From NCBI GenBank assembly GCA_030062745.1, contig CP099839.1:31602904-31666903 (forward strand): DNA of 64,000 bases. The letters are read 5' to 3'. This DNA comes from Capitulum mitella. Lineage: Eukaryota > Arthropoda > Thecostraca > Pollicipedomorpha > Pollicipedidae. The translations under genes were made by a program, and so were the position numbers. Below the pieces are notes generated by a model, which did no database searches, was not told the origin of the DNA, and saw only the letters and a program-made list of their open reading frames with translations. Positions 1-9,547 of the stretch are shown here, one piece after another (positions within the stretch are counted from its first letter, which is position 1; every line of letters begins with the position of its first letter).

Positions 1-689
1 GGAATGTGCATTCCACGACCCCCCTCCCCCTTAAATTTGCCACTAGCTTCTTCCTTTTCTGCCAGTATAGGTGGTTTAGCTACTTGTATCTGCTGTGGAA
101 CCTAGCATCTGTAATACCACCCAAGTTATCTACTCTGTGCACCCAGATGCCAATGTGACCCAATGCCTGCTCCCCCCCCCCCCCCTCCACATACCCTCTT
201 CCTATTGCAAGATGATGTTTGTGGTCATGGTGCATTTTCCGAAGGGTGGTTGGAAAGGCTGCAACCTATCCTGACCCAGCATCATATTAATTCTATTAGC
301 CCAGCAGCCAGCCTCCCCCTCCCCTCTCCTGCTGAGGAATGTAAGAAAAATGACTACAAAATATTGCTGTGTCAGGGCACTGTTACCCCAAAAATGAAGA
401 AATCTTTGAGTTTTCTCCATTCAACATCAAAAGTCTAACAATGAATCGCAAAAGATGGGGTATACGCCCTACCCCTTTTCCTACGACTAAGTCCTAACTG
501 AATTAAAAAAAGAAATCAGCGGACATATCCACAAAAAATGCTTCCTGGGTCTCTGGGCGGCTTGCCAATGACTCCTGACTCAGCTTCTCATCCCATCTTC
601 CTTCGCAGTATACTTTGCAAAGCTTCGCCTATTTGCAATTTTGCATCCATTGGATGTTCAGTCTCTAAATGAAAAGAACACACATGAAT
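1..689. other. No supported gene
   Basis: A C-run near 174-185 and short overlapping open frames on both strands are all that can be seen. The proline-rich frame over the C-run looks like a composition artefact. I see no domain, splice pattern or repeat boundary. Confidence 0.5.
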
Positions 690-771
690 GAAATGACACA
701 ATGAAAAATGACATTGACAAAATGACAATGACATTGACACAATGACAAAAATGACAAAAGAACACAATGAA
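690..771. repeat. Low-complexity AATGACA-type repeat
   Basis: Imperfect tandem repetition of ATGACA/ATTGACA words, such as aatgacattgacacaatgac. It runs straight into the left arm of the palindrome that follows, whose outermost bases (aatgacaca) belong to the same repeat. Confidence 0.7.
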
Positions 772-845
772 AATGACACAGACACGCCTGATCCCCTAAT
801 CTTTATTGCAATAAAGATTAGGGGATCAGGCGTGTCTGTGTCATT
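772..845. repeat. Perfect 74-bp palindrome (37-bp arms, no spacer)
   Basis: The left arm 772-808 and right arm 809-845 are exact reverse complements, meeting at TTGCAA inside an AATAAAGATT/AATCTTTATT core. Each arm reads AATGACACAGACACGCCTGA, then TCCCCTAATCTTTATTG. The left flank is the ATGACA repeat and the right flank is unique DNA in which CACGCCTGATC recurs near 904-914. Such a structure could extrude as a cruciform, mark an inverted duplication, or be a fold-back assembly join. Confidence 0.95.
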
Positions 846-2253
846 CCATCACGCCTGTGGGCGCCATATGATCCAGCCGTCGGGCGCCCAAATCATTATC
901 TGTCACGCCTGATCATTCGAACCCCGTTTTGCTGGCTTCACGCCCCACGCCCACGCCAGTTGTTTGACATCACGCTTAAACATCACTTTCACGCATCACT
1001 TTTGTTGAACGAATGATTCCAGTTCAATTTGTCGTGTTTTCTTCATAGTTTAGTTCATAGTCCCGCCTCTCAGATTCTCGCACAACCTCTACGCATCCCA
1101 GTTCAACCATGAACGCTGGGTGTCTGTTAAACGCGCGCGGTTGTAGGTTGCGGACAGGTTGTCGTCGTTTCCTAATTTCATGCTTTTGGAAATACAGCGG
1201 AATCGCTCTCTGCTAAAAAGTATGCAAGCACGTTACTTTGGAATTTGTGCCAGTTTCGACTCATCCTCATCCAACCGCATTTTATTGAGCTACCATATTT
1301 CACCTCCATATTAGGAAAGCGGGCAAAAGTACTTCATTATCAGCACTTATGCAGTTGCCTATGCAGTGCGTACCATGCAGTTTTTTCGACCTCAGAAGTC
1401 GTCAAGATGGGGGCAAAAAGATAGTTTTGCCCCCCAACTTTTTCCCAGGGGGCGGCTGCCCCCGCTCCCCCCCCTCATCCGCCGCCCCTGTTCGTTCTTG
1501 ATGTGGCTCAAACACTTCACAAGCGTCGTGAAACTCAGTGAAGAGGAAAAGCACATGCTCGTCATAAGTGGACACCAGCGCCACAAGTCACTAACCGCTG
1601 TCGACCATGCCAGGGCGCACGGAATCGTAATGAGAAACGGCCCTGGTGAGATACGTGCGTTGGAGTGGAACGGATCTGACTGACTCGAGAAACACTACAG
1701 TATGTCTGTGACATCTGTCGTTAGACCTGCAAAAGAAGTCTTAACCACCAGTGGAAGTCACTCATGTAAGCAGCAGGGTTGATTTTGTTCTAAAACTTAA
1801 CATTTCCTCGTGCTGTGTGACAGTCCTTCTCCAGTCATACACGATTGTAGACAGACGGATGGTGGGAAGCCGCGATTCTGTTTCGTAGATACGTGGGTAC
1901 ATTTTTGAGGAACGCGATATTGTGTTCTTGTCCTCGCAGGTTGTAGCGAGCGAAGAGCCTTTGGGCATTCCGTTAGTGCAAGTGAGGGTGCAGGTCTTCT
2001 CTTCGTGCACTCAGGTATCCTAGCAAGTTTACTTGGCAAAGAATGCCTGTTGATAGACCTTTTGTCAAGGAATACACACTGTCACGTTTGCATGATTCTG
2101 AAGCATGCAGTTTCGCCAACACAGACCAAGTTTTTCTTTCTCGTGTTTTCTGGCAACCAAAATAAAACCATAGCGAATTTCTTCGGCTTCCAAAATTAAC
2201 GAGGTCGAAGTTAGGTGAGCCTTCCGTTTTCAGATGGCTGGAGTCATTGATGC
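846..2253. other. Intergenic DNA, no supported gene
   Basis: Open frames here are short and overlap antisense partners. The frame at 1366-1683 runs through a C/G-rich block (1430-1490, with a cccagggggcggctgccccc hairpin-like core). That block resembles GC-rich transposon ends elsewhere in the window, but I could not find a partner end. No domain is recognised. Confidence 0.4.
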
Positions 2254-2255
2254 TA

Positions 2256-2309
2256 GGGGAGACCGGGGTCAATTGTAACACGGGGCAATTGAAACAACCA
2301 CAATAATTC
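2256..2309 (+). repeat. Left terminal inverted repeat and subterminal box of pogo element
   Basis: Begins GGGGAGACCGGGGTCA, followed by ATTGTAACACGGGGCAATTG, so two GGGG-CAATTG boxes lie back to back. Its inverse is at 5792-5814. A palindromic pair of the same box is at 2644-2676. Confidence 0.85.
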
Positions 2310-2885
2310 CAAAACTGTTCGTTAGATGGCAGTATGCGTTCAACTGCGCATGCGCGGTAAGACACCCTCTCTTTTCACAAACGTTTGGGACGATCGGACG
2401 GGTAAGTGTTGTTTGGTGGATAAAAACGTGTTTTTTGATAGTTTTGTCAACATATTGTATGTGTACATTATTCTGTCTATTGTCAGAACTGTTGAGAAAT
2501 GGGACTTATGCTCTATCTGAATGAAATTTTAGCCTTTTCTTCGCAATCTTGCACCCGAATGAACGGCGCAGTTTGCATTGTTCTTTGCGTGGAGGGGTTT
2601 AAAAATGGCGCGTAGCTGTGGGGCTGATTGTAACGACGCCAACGGGGCAGATTGTAACATTGTTACAATTAACCCCTTCCCCTTTCACATTGTTCTATGT
2701 AGTCTTACCTACCTTTTTATGCCAGCCTTTAAATAATGATTATTAATTTCCACTCTTTGTCTTTTGAGGTAAGTTACCTCATGTTTATTATATCTATTTT
2801 TGCTTTAAAATAACTCGTTTTTTACGTCTGTTAAATGTTATTTTTGAATTGGTTAATCTTTAATTTCGTGTTCCTTTATTTCAGT

Positions 2886-4334
2886 ATGGTACGAAACAGA
2901 CTAAGAACAACAAACCGTGGTGTCCCGCAGGCACGCGTGGATTTAGCGATTCGTGCTGTTGAAGCCGGTGAAAAAATCCGAAGAGCCGCAGAAATCTACA
3001 AAATCAACCATGTCACTCTGAGCCGGTATATTCGGACCAAGAAAAGTGGGGGTGATGTGAGAGTAGGATACAAGCCAGCTTCACGGGTGTTTTCAGATGA
3101 GGACGAGGGCAAGTTAGAAGAATATCTTCTTAAAGCGGCCGACGCCTTTTTTGGACTCACGCCAGTGGACGTTAGAACTTTAGCGTATGAGTGGGCGACA
3201 GCCAAGAATGTCAAAGTGCCACAGACGTGGGCAGAAAAGCGCAGGGCGGGCGTGGACTGGTTCTCCGGTTTCCTTAAGCGCCACCCAAAGCTGGCCATAA
3301 GGTCGCCGCAGCCAACTAGCCTGGCTCGAGCGTCCAGCTTCAACCGACACAATGTTTCAGAATTCTTCAGCAAGCTGGGATCTGTCTACGAACGACTGAA
3401 GCTCGACAGGTCAAGTACATGGAACTGCGATGAGACTGGCTGCACGACGGTGCAGACTCCAAGCCGCATCGTTGCCGGAAAAGGAACCAAGCAAGTTGGA
3501 GGCATAACATCAGGCGAGAGGGGACAACTGGTGACGGTGTGCGCGGCTGCTAGTGCCCTGGGAAACACTGTGCCCCCGATGTTTGTGTTTCCTCGAGCGA
3601 GGTATAAGGACTGGTTTATCCGAGGTGGCCCAAGCGACTGCATCGGGAGTGCTAACAAGTCTGGATGGATGATGAAAGAGGATTTTTTGATATTCATGCG
3701 ACATTTCATCAAGCACGCGAGACCCACGCCCGACAAGCCAGTTTTGCTTCTTCTCGATAACCACTCCTCACATCTGTCAGTTGAGGTTTTAGATCTGGCG
3801 AAAGAAAACGGAGTTGTAATGCTATCATTTCCTCCGCACTGCAGTCACAGGCTGCAACCGCTAGACCGCGGTCTGTTCGGACCATTCAAGAGGAGTTACG
3901 CAACTCATATGGATTGCTGGATGCGGAACAATCCTGGCAAGCCTGCGACAATATATGACATCCCAGAAATCGTCGCTCAGGCGTGGACTGCGGCAGCCAC
4001 GCAAGCAAACATTAAGAGCGGCTTCGAATCTGCTGGTATCAGTCCATTCAATCCTGAAAAGTTCACTGACCAGGACTTCGCCCCCAGCTACGTAACCGAC
4101 AGGGATCTCGGCCAAAGCACTGAAACGCCAGGACTCGGCCAGGTCGCCGGCGGGTCAGGACTCGGCCAGGTCGCCGGCGAGTCGGGACTCGGCCAGGTCG
4201 CCGGCGGGTCAGGACTCGGCCAGGTCGCCGGTGGCTCAGGACTCGGCCAGGTCGCCGACGAGTCAGGACTCGGCCAGGCCGCCGGCGGGTCAGGACTCGG
4301 CCAGGTCGTCGAGGCGGCTAGCAATTCATGCAAG
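2886..4334 (+). CDS. pogo-like transposase, exon with HTH and DDE domains (exon 1 of coding sequence)
   Basis: Encodes 483 residues starting at the ATG at 2886. An ATG further upstream (2835) is open in frame, but the stretch 2835-2885 encodes a hydrophobic run and ends in ttatttcag, a good 3' splice site. A donor-like gaggtaagt at 2767-2775 suggests an untranslated first exon. Residues 18-49 look like a psq-type helix-turn-helix, 76-135 like the CENP-B/Tc5-type helix-turn-helix, and 178-368 like the DDE_1 catalytic domain. Catalytic Asp residues are visible in NCDETG (D182), LLLDNHSSH (D291) and LQPLDRG (D327), with 35 residues between the last two. All three are present with no frameshift. 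Known members of the family bind their own ends and cut at TA. The exon ends at tgcaag|gtgaat in phase 0; if unspliced, the frame would read to a stop at 4394. Confidence 0.92.
4126..4314 (+). repeat. 27-bp tandem repeat in transposase coding sequence
   Basis: Seven 27-bp units encode a nine-residue repeat of the type SGLGQVAGG, with variants ending GE, DE or EA. It lies after the catalytic domain and just before the splice donor, so it forms a flexible Gly/Ser linker between the DDE domain and the PHD-bearing exon. It stays in frame and is GC-rich compared with the rest of the element. Confidence 0.9.
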
Positions 4335-4691
4335 GTGAATTTTTTCTCAGATAATGCTCCTTTCAATACATTTAAGCGTTTTTATATGAAATGATAACAA
4401 GTAAATATTTTCTTAATTACGGGTCTCATGCTTTTCATCTTTGAAACGAAGTTGATGCCAAGTGTTCTAGATCGTAAATGAGGTTTAGAACTTTCCGTTG
4501 AATGGGTTTCTTAGTGTGTGATAAATTCTTTGTTGGATTTGTTTGATTGTTTGACACAGCCTACAATTTTGTTGTTTTCTTAATAAGTCTGGTCATTTGT
4601 ATGGTGCTTGAAAAAAATGAAAAGACGTTATGCCAAAAAAGAACCAGTGGTTGGCAAAAGCTGATATGCTATGATATACATCTGGTTGCAG
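4335..4691 (+). other. Predicted intron of pogo transposase
   Basis: Donor caag|gtgaat at 4335 and acceptor ggttgcag ending at 4691 join two frames in phase 0. The result is one 626-residue product. The intron is AT-rich (about 357 bp) and has stops in all forward frames. Confidence 0.75.
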
Positions 4692-5123
4692 GGCTCCAGC
4701 GCGACTAGGGGAGACCACGTGATTGGTGGTGTGGAGTCACCGGATGGAATACGGCCGCTGCCGAAGGCTGGCCCACGTAAGACAGCACGGACGGGAAAGA
4801 GAAGGAGAAAAGCCGCTATTCTGACTGACACGCCCGAGATAACCGCAATCCAGAGGGATGAAGAGAGCCGGAAGAGGAAAAAGAACACCAAAACCAAAGG
4901 AAAGGCAGGGAGATCAAGGAGAAGGCTGAAGCTGGACGAGTCGGATAGCGACTGCGAAAATGATCAGTTCTGCCTCGTCTGCGTCGAAAGCTATGGCGCG
5001 AGCAGGCCGGGAGACAGGTGGATTCAGTGTCAACAGTGCTATATGTGGGCCCACCTGGCGTGCACAGCGCTTGGGAGTAAGCAGGTGTTCTATGTCTGTG
5101 AAAACTGTGAGTCTGACTGGTAA
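4692..5123 (+). CDS. pogo-like transposase, second exon with PHD finger
   Basis: Adds 143 residues. It begins with a conserved stretch containing RPLPKAGPRK and AAILTDTPE, then a strongly basic segment (KRKK, RSRRR) that could be a nuclear localisation signal, then an acidic patch. It ends in a complete C4HC3 zinc finger: CLVC, CQQC, HLAC and CENC, eight ligands at product residues 577-622, with the WxH arrangement (MWAHLAC) typical of PHD fingers. PHD fingers usually read histone H3 tails, so a targeting or chromatin role is a reasonable inference. The N-terminal part of this exon recurs in the deleted relative at 8664-9019, which confirms it belongs to the transposon family. The stop is 10 residues after the last ligand pair begins. 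Confidence 0.85.
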   Translation, partial: GSSATRGDHVIGGVESPDGIRPLPKAGPRKTARTGKRRRKAAILTDTPEITAIQRDEESRKRKKNTKTKGKAGRSRRRLKLDESDSDCENDQFCLVCVESYGASRPGDRWIQCQQCYMWAHLACTALGSKQVFYVCENCESDW

Positions 5124-5480
5124 GGATGTAATGCATCGTATAGCTTTAGAAGCTTTTTTCTGTTCATGTCTGATTCATCGGATTTGTGATCGATACCAGC
5201 GGCTGTGATCGTGCCTGAATACCTGGTCTTAATAACTTATCATTCCGCCTAGATAGCGCTTGGATAGCGCTTCGCATTTGGTAATGTCTGCGTCCTTTAA
5301 TTTCGTGGCATTGACGAGAGATCTTGACCCTACTTCGACGGTCAAATGCAAACGATGGCCAGTGGTTATTGTCGTGGAAGTTCATGTTTATTTTCAACGT
5401 AGGAAATTTGAAAACCAGGTTGTGAATATGATACCTGTAAAGCCGAACATGCAGATCTTCACAACAGTTGATCATTCGCT

Positions 5481-5486
5481 AATAAA
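5481..5486 (+). terminator. Polyadenylation signal of pogo transposase
   Basis: AATAAA followed by GG, about 360 bp after the stop codon. The deleted relative has the same AATAAAGG at 9180-9187, so it is conserved within the family. Confidence 0.6.
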
Positions 5487-5992
5487 GGTTCATTCGGATA
5501 GAGTTTGATTTAAGAGAAGGGAAGCGGTTTTATCATCCAATGCGACAAGTCATCCGTGGATATACGGCGTAACAATTAACCCCCTGCCCTGTAACATCTT
5601 ACCCCGTATCTGGGGCAAATTGTAAAATCTGCAGAGGTAACTTAAGTCCAAATTTTAAAGTACTTAGAATTAGGTTTTCATCCGTTAGTGGTGACGAAAA
5701 TGAAGAGGAAGAATCATGCTACAAGATAGTGCAGAGCAGAGACCTGTGAGATTATTCGTTAAACAAGACAGGATGGACAATGTGAAAAACGTTACAATGT
5801 ACCCCGGTCTCCCCTATGCATCGGTTCCGCAACTCTTTAGTTTTGCTGGTAAACGTTTGCTTGGAATAACAGCACAGATGGTAAATGCTCGTTCGCCCTT
5901 TTAAAGAAATAATATCGGGGGAGGTACAAAATTTCGCGGTTATGTCGGAGCCTAAGGTTGGGACGTTTTGACCAGATCACGGGGCGCTTTAA

Positions 5993-7202
5993 CCCTATTC
6001 CCGGAGGGCTAGACGGTATGGCCGATTCCCGGCAGGGGGGGGCGGATTCGGCCCCCCCCTGAGATCTCGAGAACTACTTATCCGATTTCATCGCAACAAA
6101 CGGCAATCGATTTGCCGTGATGTGAACTACATTTTGATAAAAAGAAATTTTCAAAATTTTTAAATTTGTGGATACAGGGGGGCAAAAATGTCAAAATGGG
6201 GGGTACTTTTTGACTTCTTATAACTCCGTTGTTTATGGACCGATTTCGATGAAACTGGCATCAATCGAGAGATTATGGATAGGGCTTTTACCATGGGTAT
6301 GCAAATTTGAAATTTTGAGAAAATTCATGGGCGTTCACAGGGTTTCAAAAATAGGGGGATTAGTTTTCTAATAACGGAATGAACAAAAGAGGCCAAAACA
6401 CTTTTTTAGCTTCTGCTAGTCATTTTATGCTAAAGAAGTACAAATCGCATTACAATGTTTGTATAATGTTAGCATAGGCGGTGCCAGGGACATAAAAAAG
6501 GGGGAACTGTCATGGTCACACGTTTCTCAGATCAACTTGTGACCTTTGACGTTAAATGACCTCCAGTGACCTTGGGGTCACCTGGAATGATGTCGTGTGC
6601 ATTCAATATTATTTGTAAACGTTTTTAATCGATTAAATTCACTCTATTCCAAAAAAATCATTTTTTGGCTATTGCGATATAGGGTACGTGCACTGACATT
6701 TTAGGTCATAGCTCCGTGACCCGACCTGATATCAAGCTGAAACTTGGTACACAAGTAGAGGGCATCTTTCTACGTCATATATATTCCGGGTTTGGCATTT
6801 GAAAAAACGGCGCCGAAATTTTTGCGAAAAAACAAATTTTGACTTTTGACCTTGACCTGACCTTGTAAAGTGACCTCAGATAAACAAAATTACATATGCA
6901 CATTGCCCAACTATTTAGCTATATATTCATATAAAGTTTTAAGTTCTATCTTAAAAACTCTGTTTTTGGCAGACATTTTCCTTTTACCCTCAACATGGCC
7001 AAAAATGACCTGAGGTTCCTCCCAAAAACGTTGCCTGGCTCCGCCCCTGAGCAAAATAGAATTTCGAAATTTTGTCACGGCGCGTAGAAGGAATAGCTAG
7101 GAAAAGTCACCAATTTTCGTGAAGCTGCGTTAAAAAGCCTAGAATTGGCAAGCAAAAAACCCGAGGGGGGGCGGATTCCGCCCCCCCCTGCCGGGAATAG
7201 GG
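5993..7202 (+). mobile_element. TTAA-flanked non-autonomous element, family 1, copy 1
   Basis: TTAA (5989-5992) is followed by CCCTATTCCCGG, and the other end reads CCGGGAATAGGG followed by TTAA (7203-7206). Just inside each end is a GC hairpin with a run of G, a CGGATTC-type loop and a run of C (6034-6060 and 7164-7189). Inside the left hairpin is a CTCGAGA...CAAACGGCAATCGAT block shared with other families here. The 1210-bp body has no coding capacity. The TTAA target and CCC start resemble piggyBac; Kolobok elements also use TTAA. Confidence 0.85.
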
Positions 7203-7439
7203 TTAACCCATATAGGGAATAAATCGCCCTTTTAAACCGCTTTGGAATTTTTTTTATCTATTTTAGCATCATTCTTTCAAAACAGTTGTTTCACAACAGG
7301 TAACCAATTTATCAGAGCTTCTTACCACACCCTTCATTCCTTTGCAACATTACGACCACATATGACACTGCCATTTTTCCTTAAGGTGTGCGCCTTGCCC
7401 CACTCTCCCCTATATAATAACTGCCATCGATTGGTAAGT

Positions 7440-7650
7440 GTGAATACCCTAATAGCACATCAACGTAGAATCGACATCGAACCGATATCGCGACAAATGT
7501 CGATTCGACATCGATTCTGTTAGCCACTTACGACAACGATTCGACATCGAAACGCAACGTCGATTCGACGTCGAAATGCAGTGTCGATTCGACGCCGAAA
7601 CGCAATGTCTATTCGACCTTGAAGCGCAATGTTGATTCGACGTCGAAAAG
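7440..7650. repeat. Fragment of CGATGTCGAATCGACG-type inverted-repeat element
   Basis: Begins CCCTAATAGCACATCAACGT and continues with many alternating TCGACATCGAT / TCGACGTCGAA words. The same start type occurs at 18089 and, inverted, at 20128. No matching right end is found before the pogo derivative at 7752, so this copy looks truncated. Confidence 0.65.
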
Positions 7651-7751
7651 CGGTGTTAATTTGGCAATAAAAAGGAAAACCCATATTTAAAAAAAAAAAG
7701 TAGGGGGTTTTTTCCAAAAAAAACCAAAAAAATATTTCCCCCCCTTTTTTA

Positions 7752-9484
7752 GGGGAGACCGGGGTCAAATGTAACACGGGGCAATTGTAACAGACGCTTT
7801 AACTTCGAAACTTACAAATGGATGACGCTGGAGGCACTACTGGACATGCGCAGTAAGCTGTTCCTTTTCCTCACGGGGTTTCAGGCCGGTGCGGCGGGTG
7901 AGTCGATTGTGCTCTTCACAATTGTGTTTTTTACAGTGTATTGTAACTTTGTTTATTTTTTAATATGATCAGCTCATTCACGTATCTTACTAGACACGGG
8001 TTTAAGAGTTTGTGTGGGGTGGGTGGGGGTACCTGGTCAAAAAATAAGTGCATTAGTTGCCGCCCACGCCGCCTTGTTTTGCGTCATTTTTGTCTGAAAG
8101 ATGGCGTGGCGTGTCGGGGACAATTGTGACATTTTTGCTGGGATCAAATGTAACAGTGTTGCAATTGACCCCTATGGCCAGACAATTAAACCTAAATTTA
8201 TGTAAAATATCAATGCACTTGGCATAAATGTAACCACTGGGGGCGGAGGCTATGGAAACATGCCCCGTCCAATTAATCAACATGCAATTTTGTCCCCAAA
8301 TTCAATATCAATATCATTCAAAAATCATACTTACGGTGTTATTGTCACCAGTCCCTGATTTACCTCTTAGGTGCTGTTTTATCAGTTTTAATTTTAAGAC
8401 GTGGTTACGTTCTTGGCGGCTAGTCACCTCGTCTTACCGTAGATGTTTCACCTTCACAGCGGATTTATTAAGATACTTTACTATTTTATTTATTGATTAT
8501 TTTATTGATTAAATAATTCTGGTTTGACTTCATTTGGATATTTCTGGGGAAAGTATGGGACATTTGTATATAGTTTAATTTGTCTTCCTCTGAATGTTAC
8601 AATGAAAATACATTACTATATCCATGCATCATGGATGATATATATCATGCATCATTCCTGCAGGGGCTGATACATTGGGGATCGACAAGCCTGGTCCATC
8701 GGGGATCGGACAATCTCGTCCATTGGGGATCGTCTCGAAGCAGCTCACCCCTGAAGCGATTCGGCCGTTACCCAAGGCAGGTCCAAGAAAAAACAGCCGT
8801 GCGAGTCGAAACCGAAAGGCTGCAATTCTGACTGACACTCCAGAAAAGAGAGCGATAGAGCTAAAAGAGAGTCGAAAGGATTGCAAACAAGCATCGAGAA
8901 AGCTCAATCTTGACGAGGACAAGCATGAAGAGAAGAAGACGACGGCTGGTGGGGAGAGGGCTCGGAAGACAGCACGCAGGGAAAATTGCAGTGATGATGA
9001 AGAAGTCTTCTGCTTTTGATGAAGCGTCGGTTTTTGGCCTGATAAAGGTAGAGCTGTTATTTAATTCAGGAAAAGCTGCTGGAGTACTTGAGCTTTACGC
9101 CGTTGCGAAGTCGTATTTTTGTATTGGAGCTGCGATTTTAATCCAGGAAAGGCTCAGGATGTAACAGACAATGTTGTTCAATAAAGGCTGTTTTCGACAA
9201 AAGTGGCTTTCACTACACCACTACACCATTCGCTAACATGTCACATTTGACCCTAGGTGCTGTTACAATTTACCCCGTACCTGGGGTTAATTGTAACAGC
9301 TGAAGTGACTTTTTGAAACATTAATTTCGATACCTTAAAGTCGTTATTTCGGGATCTTTTCATATCCGCTACAAAGGCAAAATATCAGAGTTTGTGAAAA
9401 CCCGAGAAAATGTTCTCCAACCCGAAATATTTTCGTTCCAGGATCGAAAAGGTAAAAAATGCAACATTTTACCCCGGTCTCCCC
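7752..9484 (+). mobile_element. Internally deleted pogo-type element (non-autonomous relative)
   Basis: Starts GGGGAGACCGGGGTCAAATG and ends ...TTTTACCCCGGTCTCCCC, with TA on both sides (7750-7751 and 9485-9486). Ends match the intact element at 2256-5814. The helix-turn-helix and DDE exon is missing, but subterminal GGGG-CAATTGTAACA boxes (7764-7793, 8115-8171, 9239-9300), the second-exon remnant and AATAAAGG remain. It could be mobilised in trans by the complete copy about 1.9 kb away. Confidence 0.9.
8664..9019 (+). pseudogene. Remnant of pogo transposase second exon, PHD finger lost
   Basis: An acceptor-like ttcctgcag precedes an open stretch that includes RPLPKAGPRK and AAILTDTPE, matching the intact element's second exon. 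A short repeat (GIDKPGPSGIGQS, reminiscent of a linker) precedes it. The frame stops right where the first zinc-ligand Cys pair should be (reads ...EEVFCF then stop), so the PHD finger is gone. Without exon 1 it encodes no transposase. Confidence 0.8.
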
Positions 9485-9547
9485 TACCTATCTAAGTACC
9501 TTCCTATAGTACCTATCGAAAAGTCACCAGCCAAAGTTTTTTGCCCT

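Larger units (their letters stand above)
2256..5814 (+). mobile_element. Complete pogo/Tigger-type (Tc1/mariner) DNA transposon with PHD-finger transposase
   Basis: The element starts GGGGAGACCGGGGTCAATTG and ends with the inverse ...ACCCCGGTCTCCCC. It is flanked on both sides by TA (2254-2255 and 5815-5816), the Tc1/mariner target duplication. Total length is 3559 bp. Inside are a two-exon transposase, a polyadenylation signal (AATAAA, 5481-5486) and several subterminal copies of a GGGGCAAATTGTAAC-like box on both strands. Ends, target site and catalytic residues all look intact, so this could be an autonomous or recently active copy. Confidence 0.93.

Noticed and set aside
4088..4366. Minus-strand frame of repeated Trp-Pro-Ser units
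   Set aside because: It is the antisense shadow of the 27-bp repeat in the pogo transposase.
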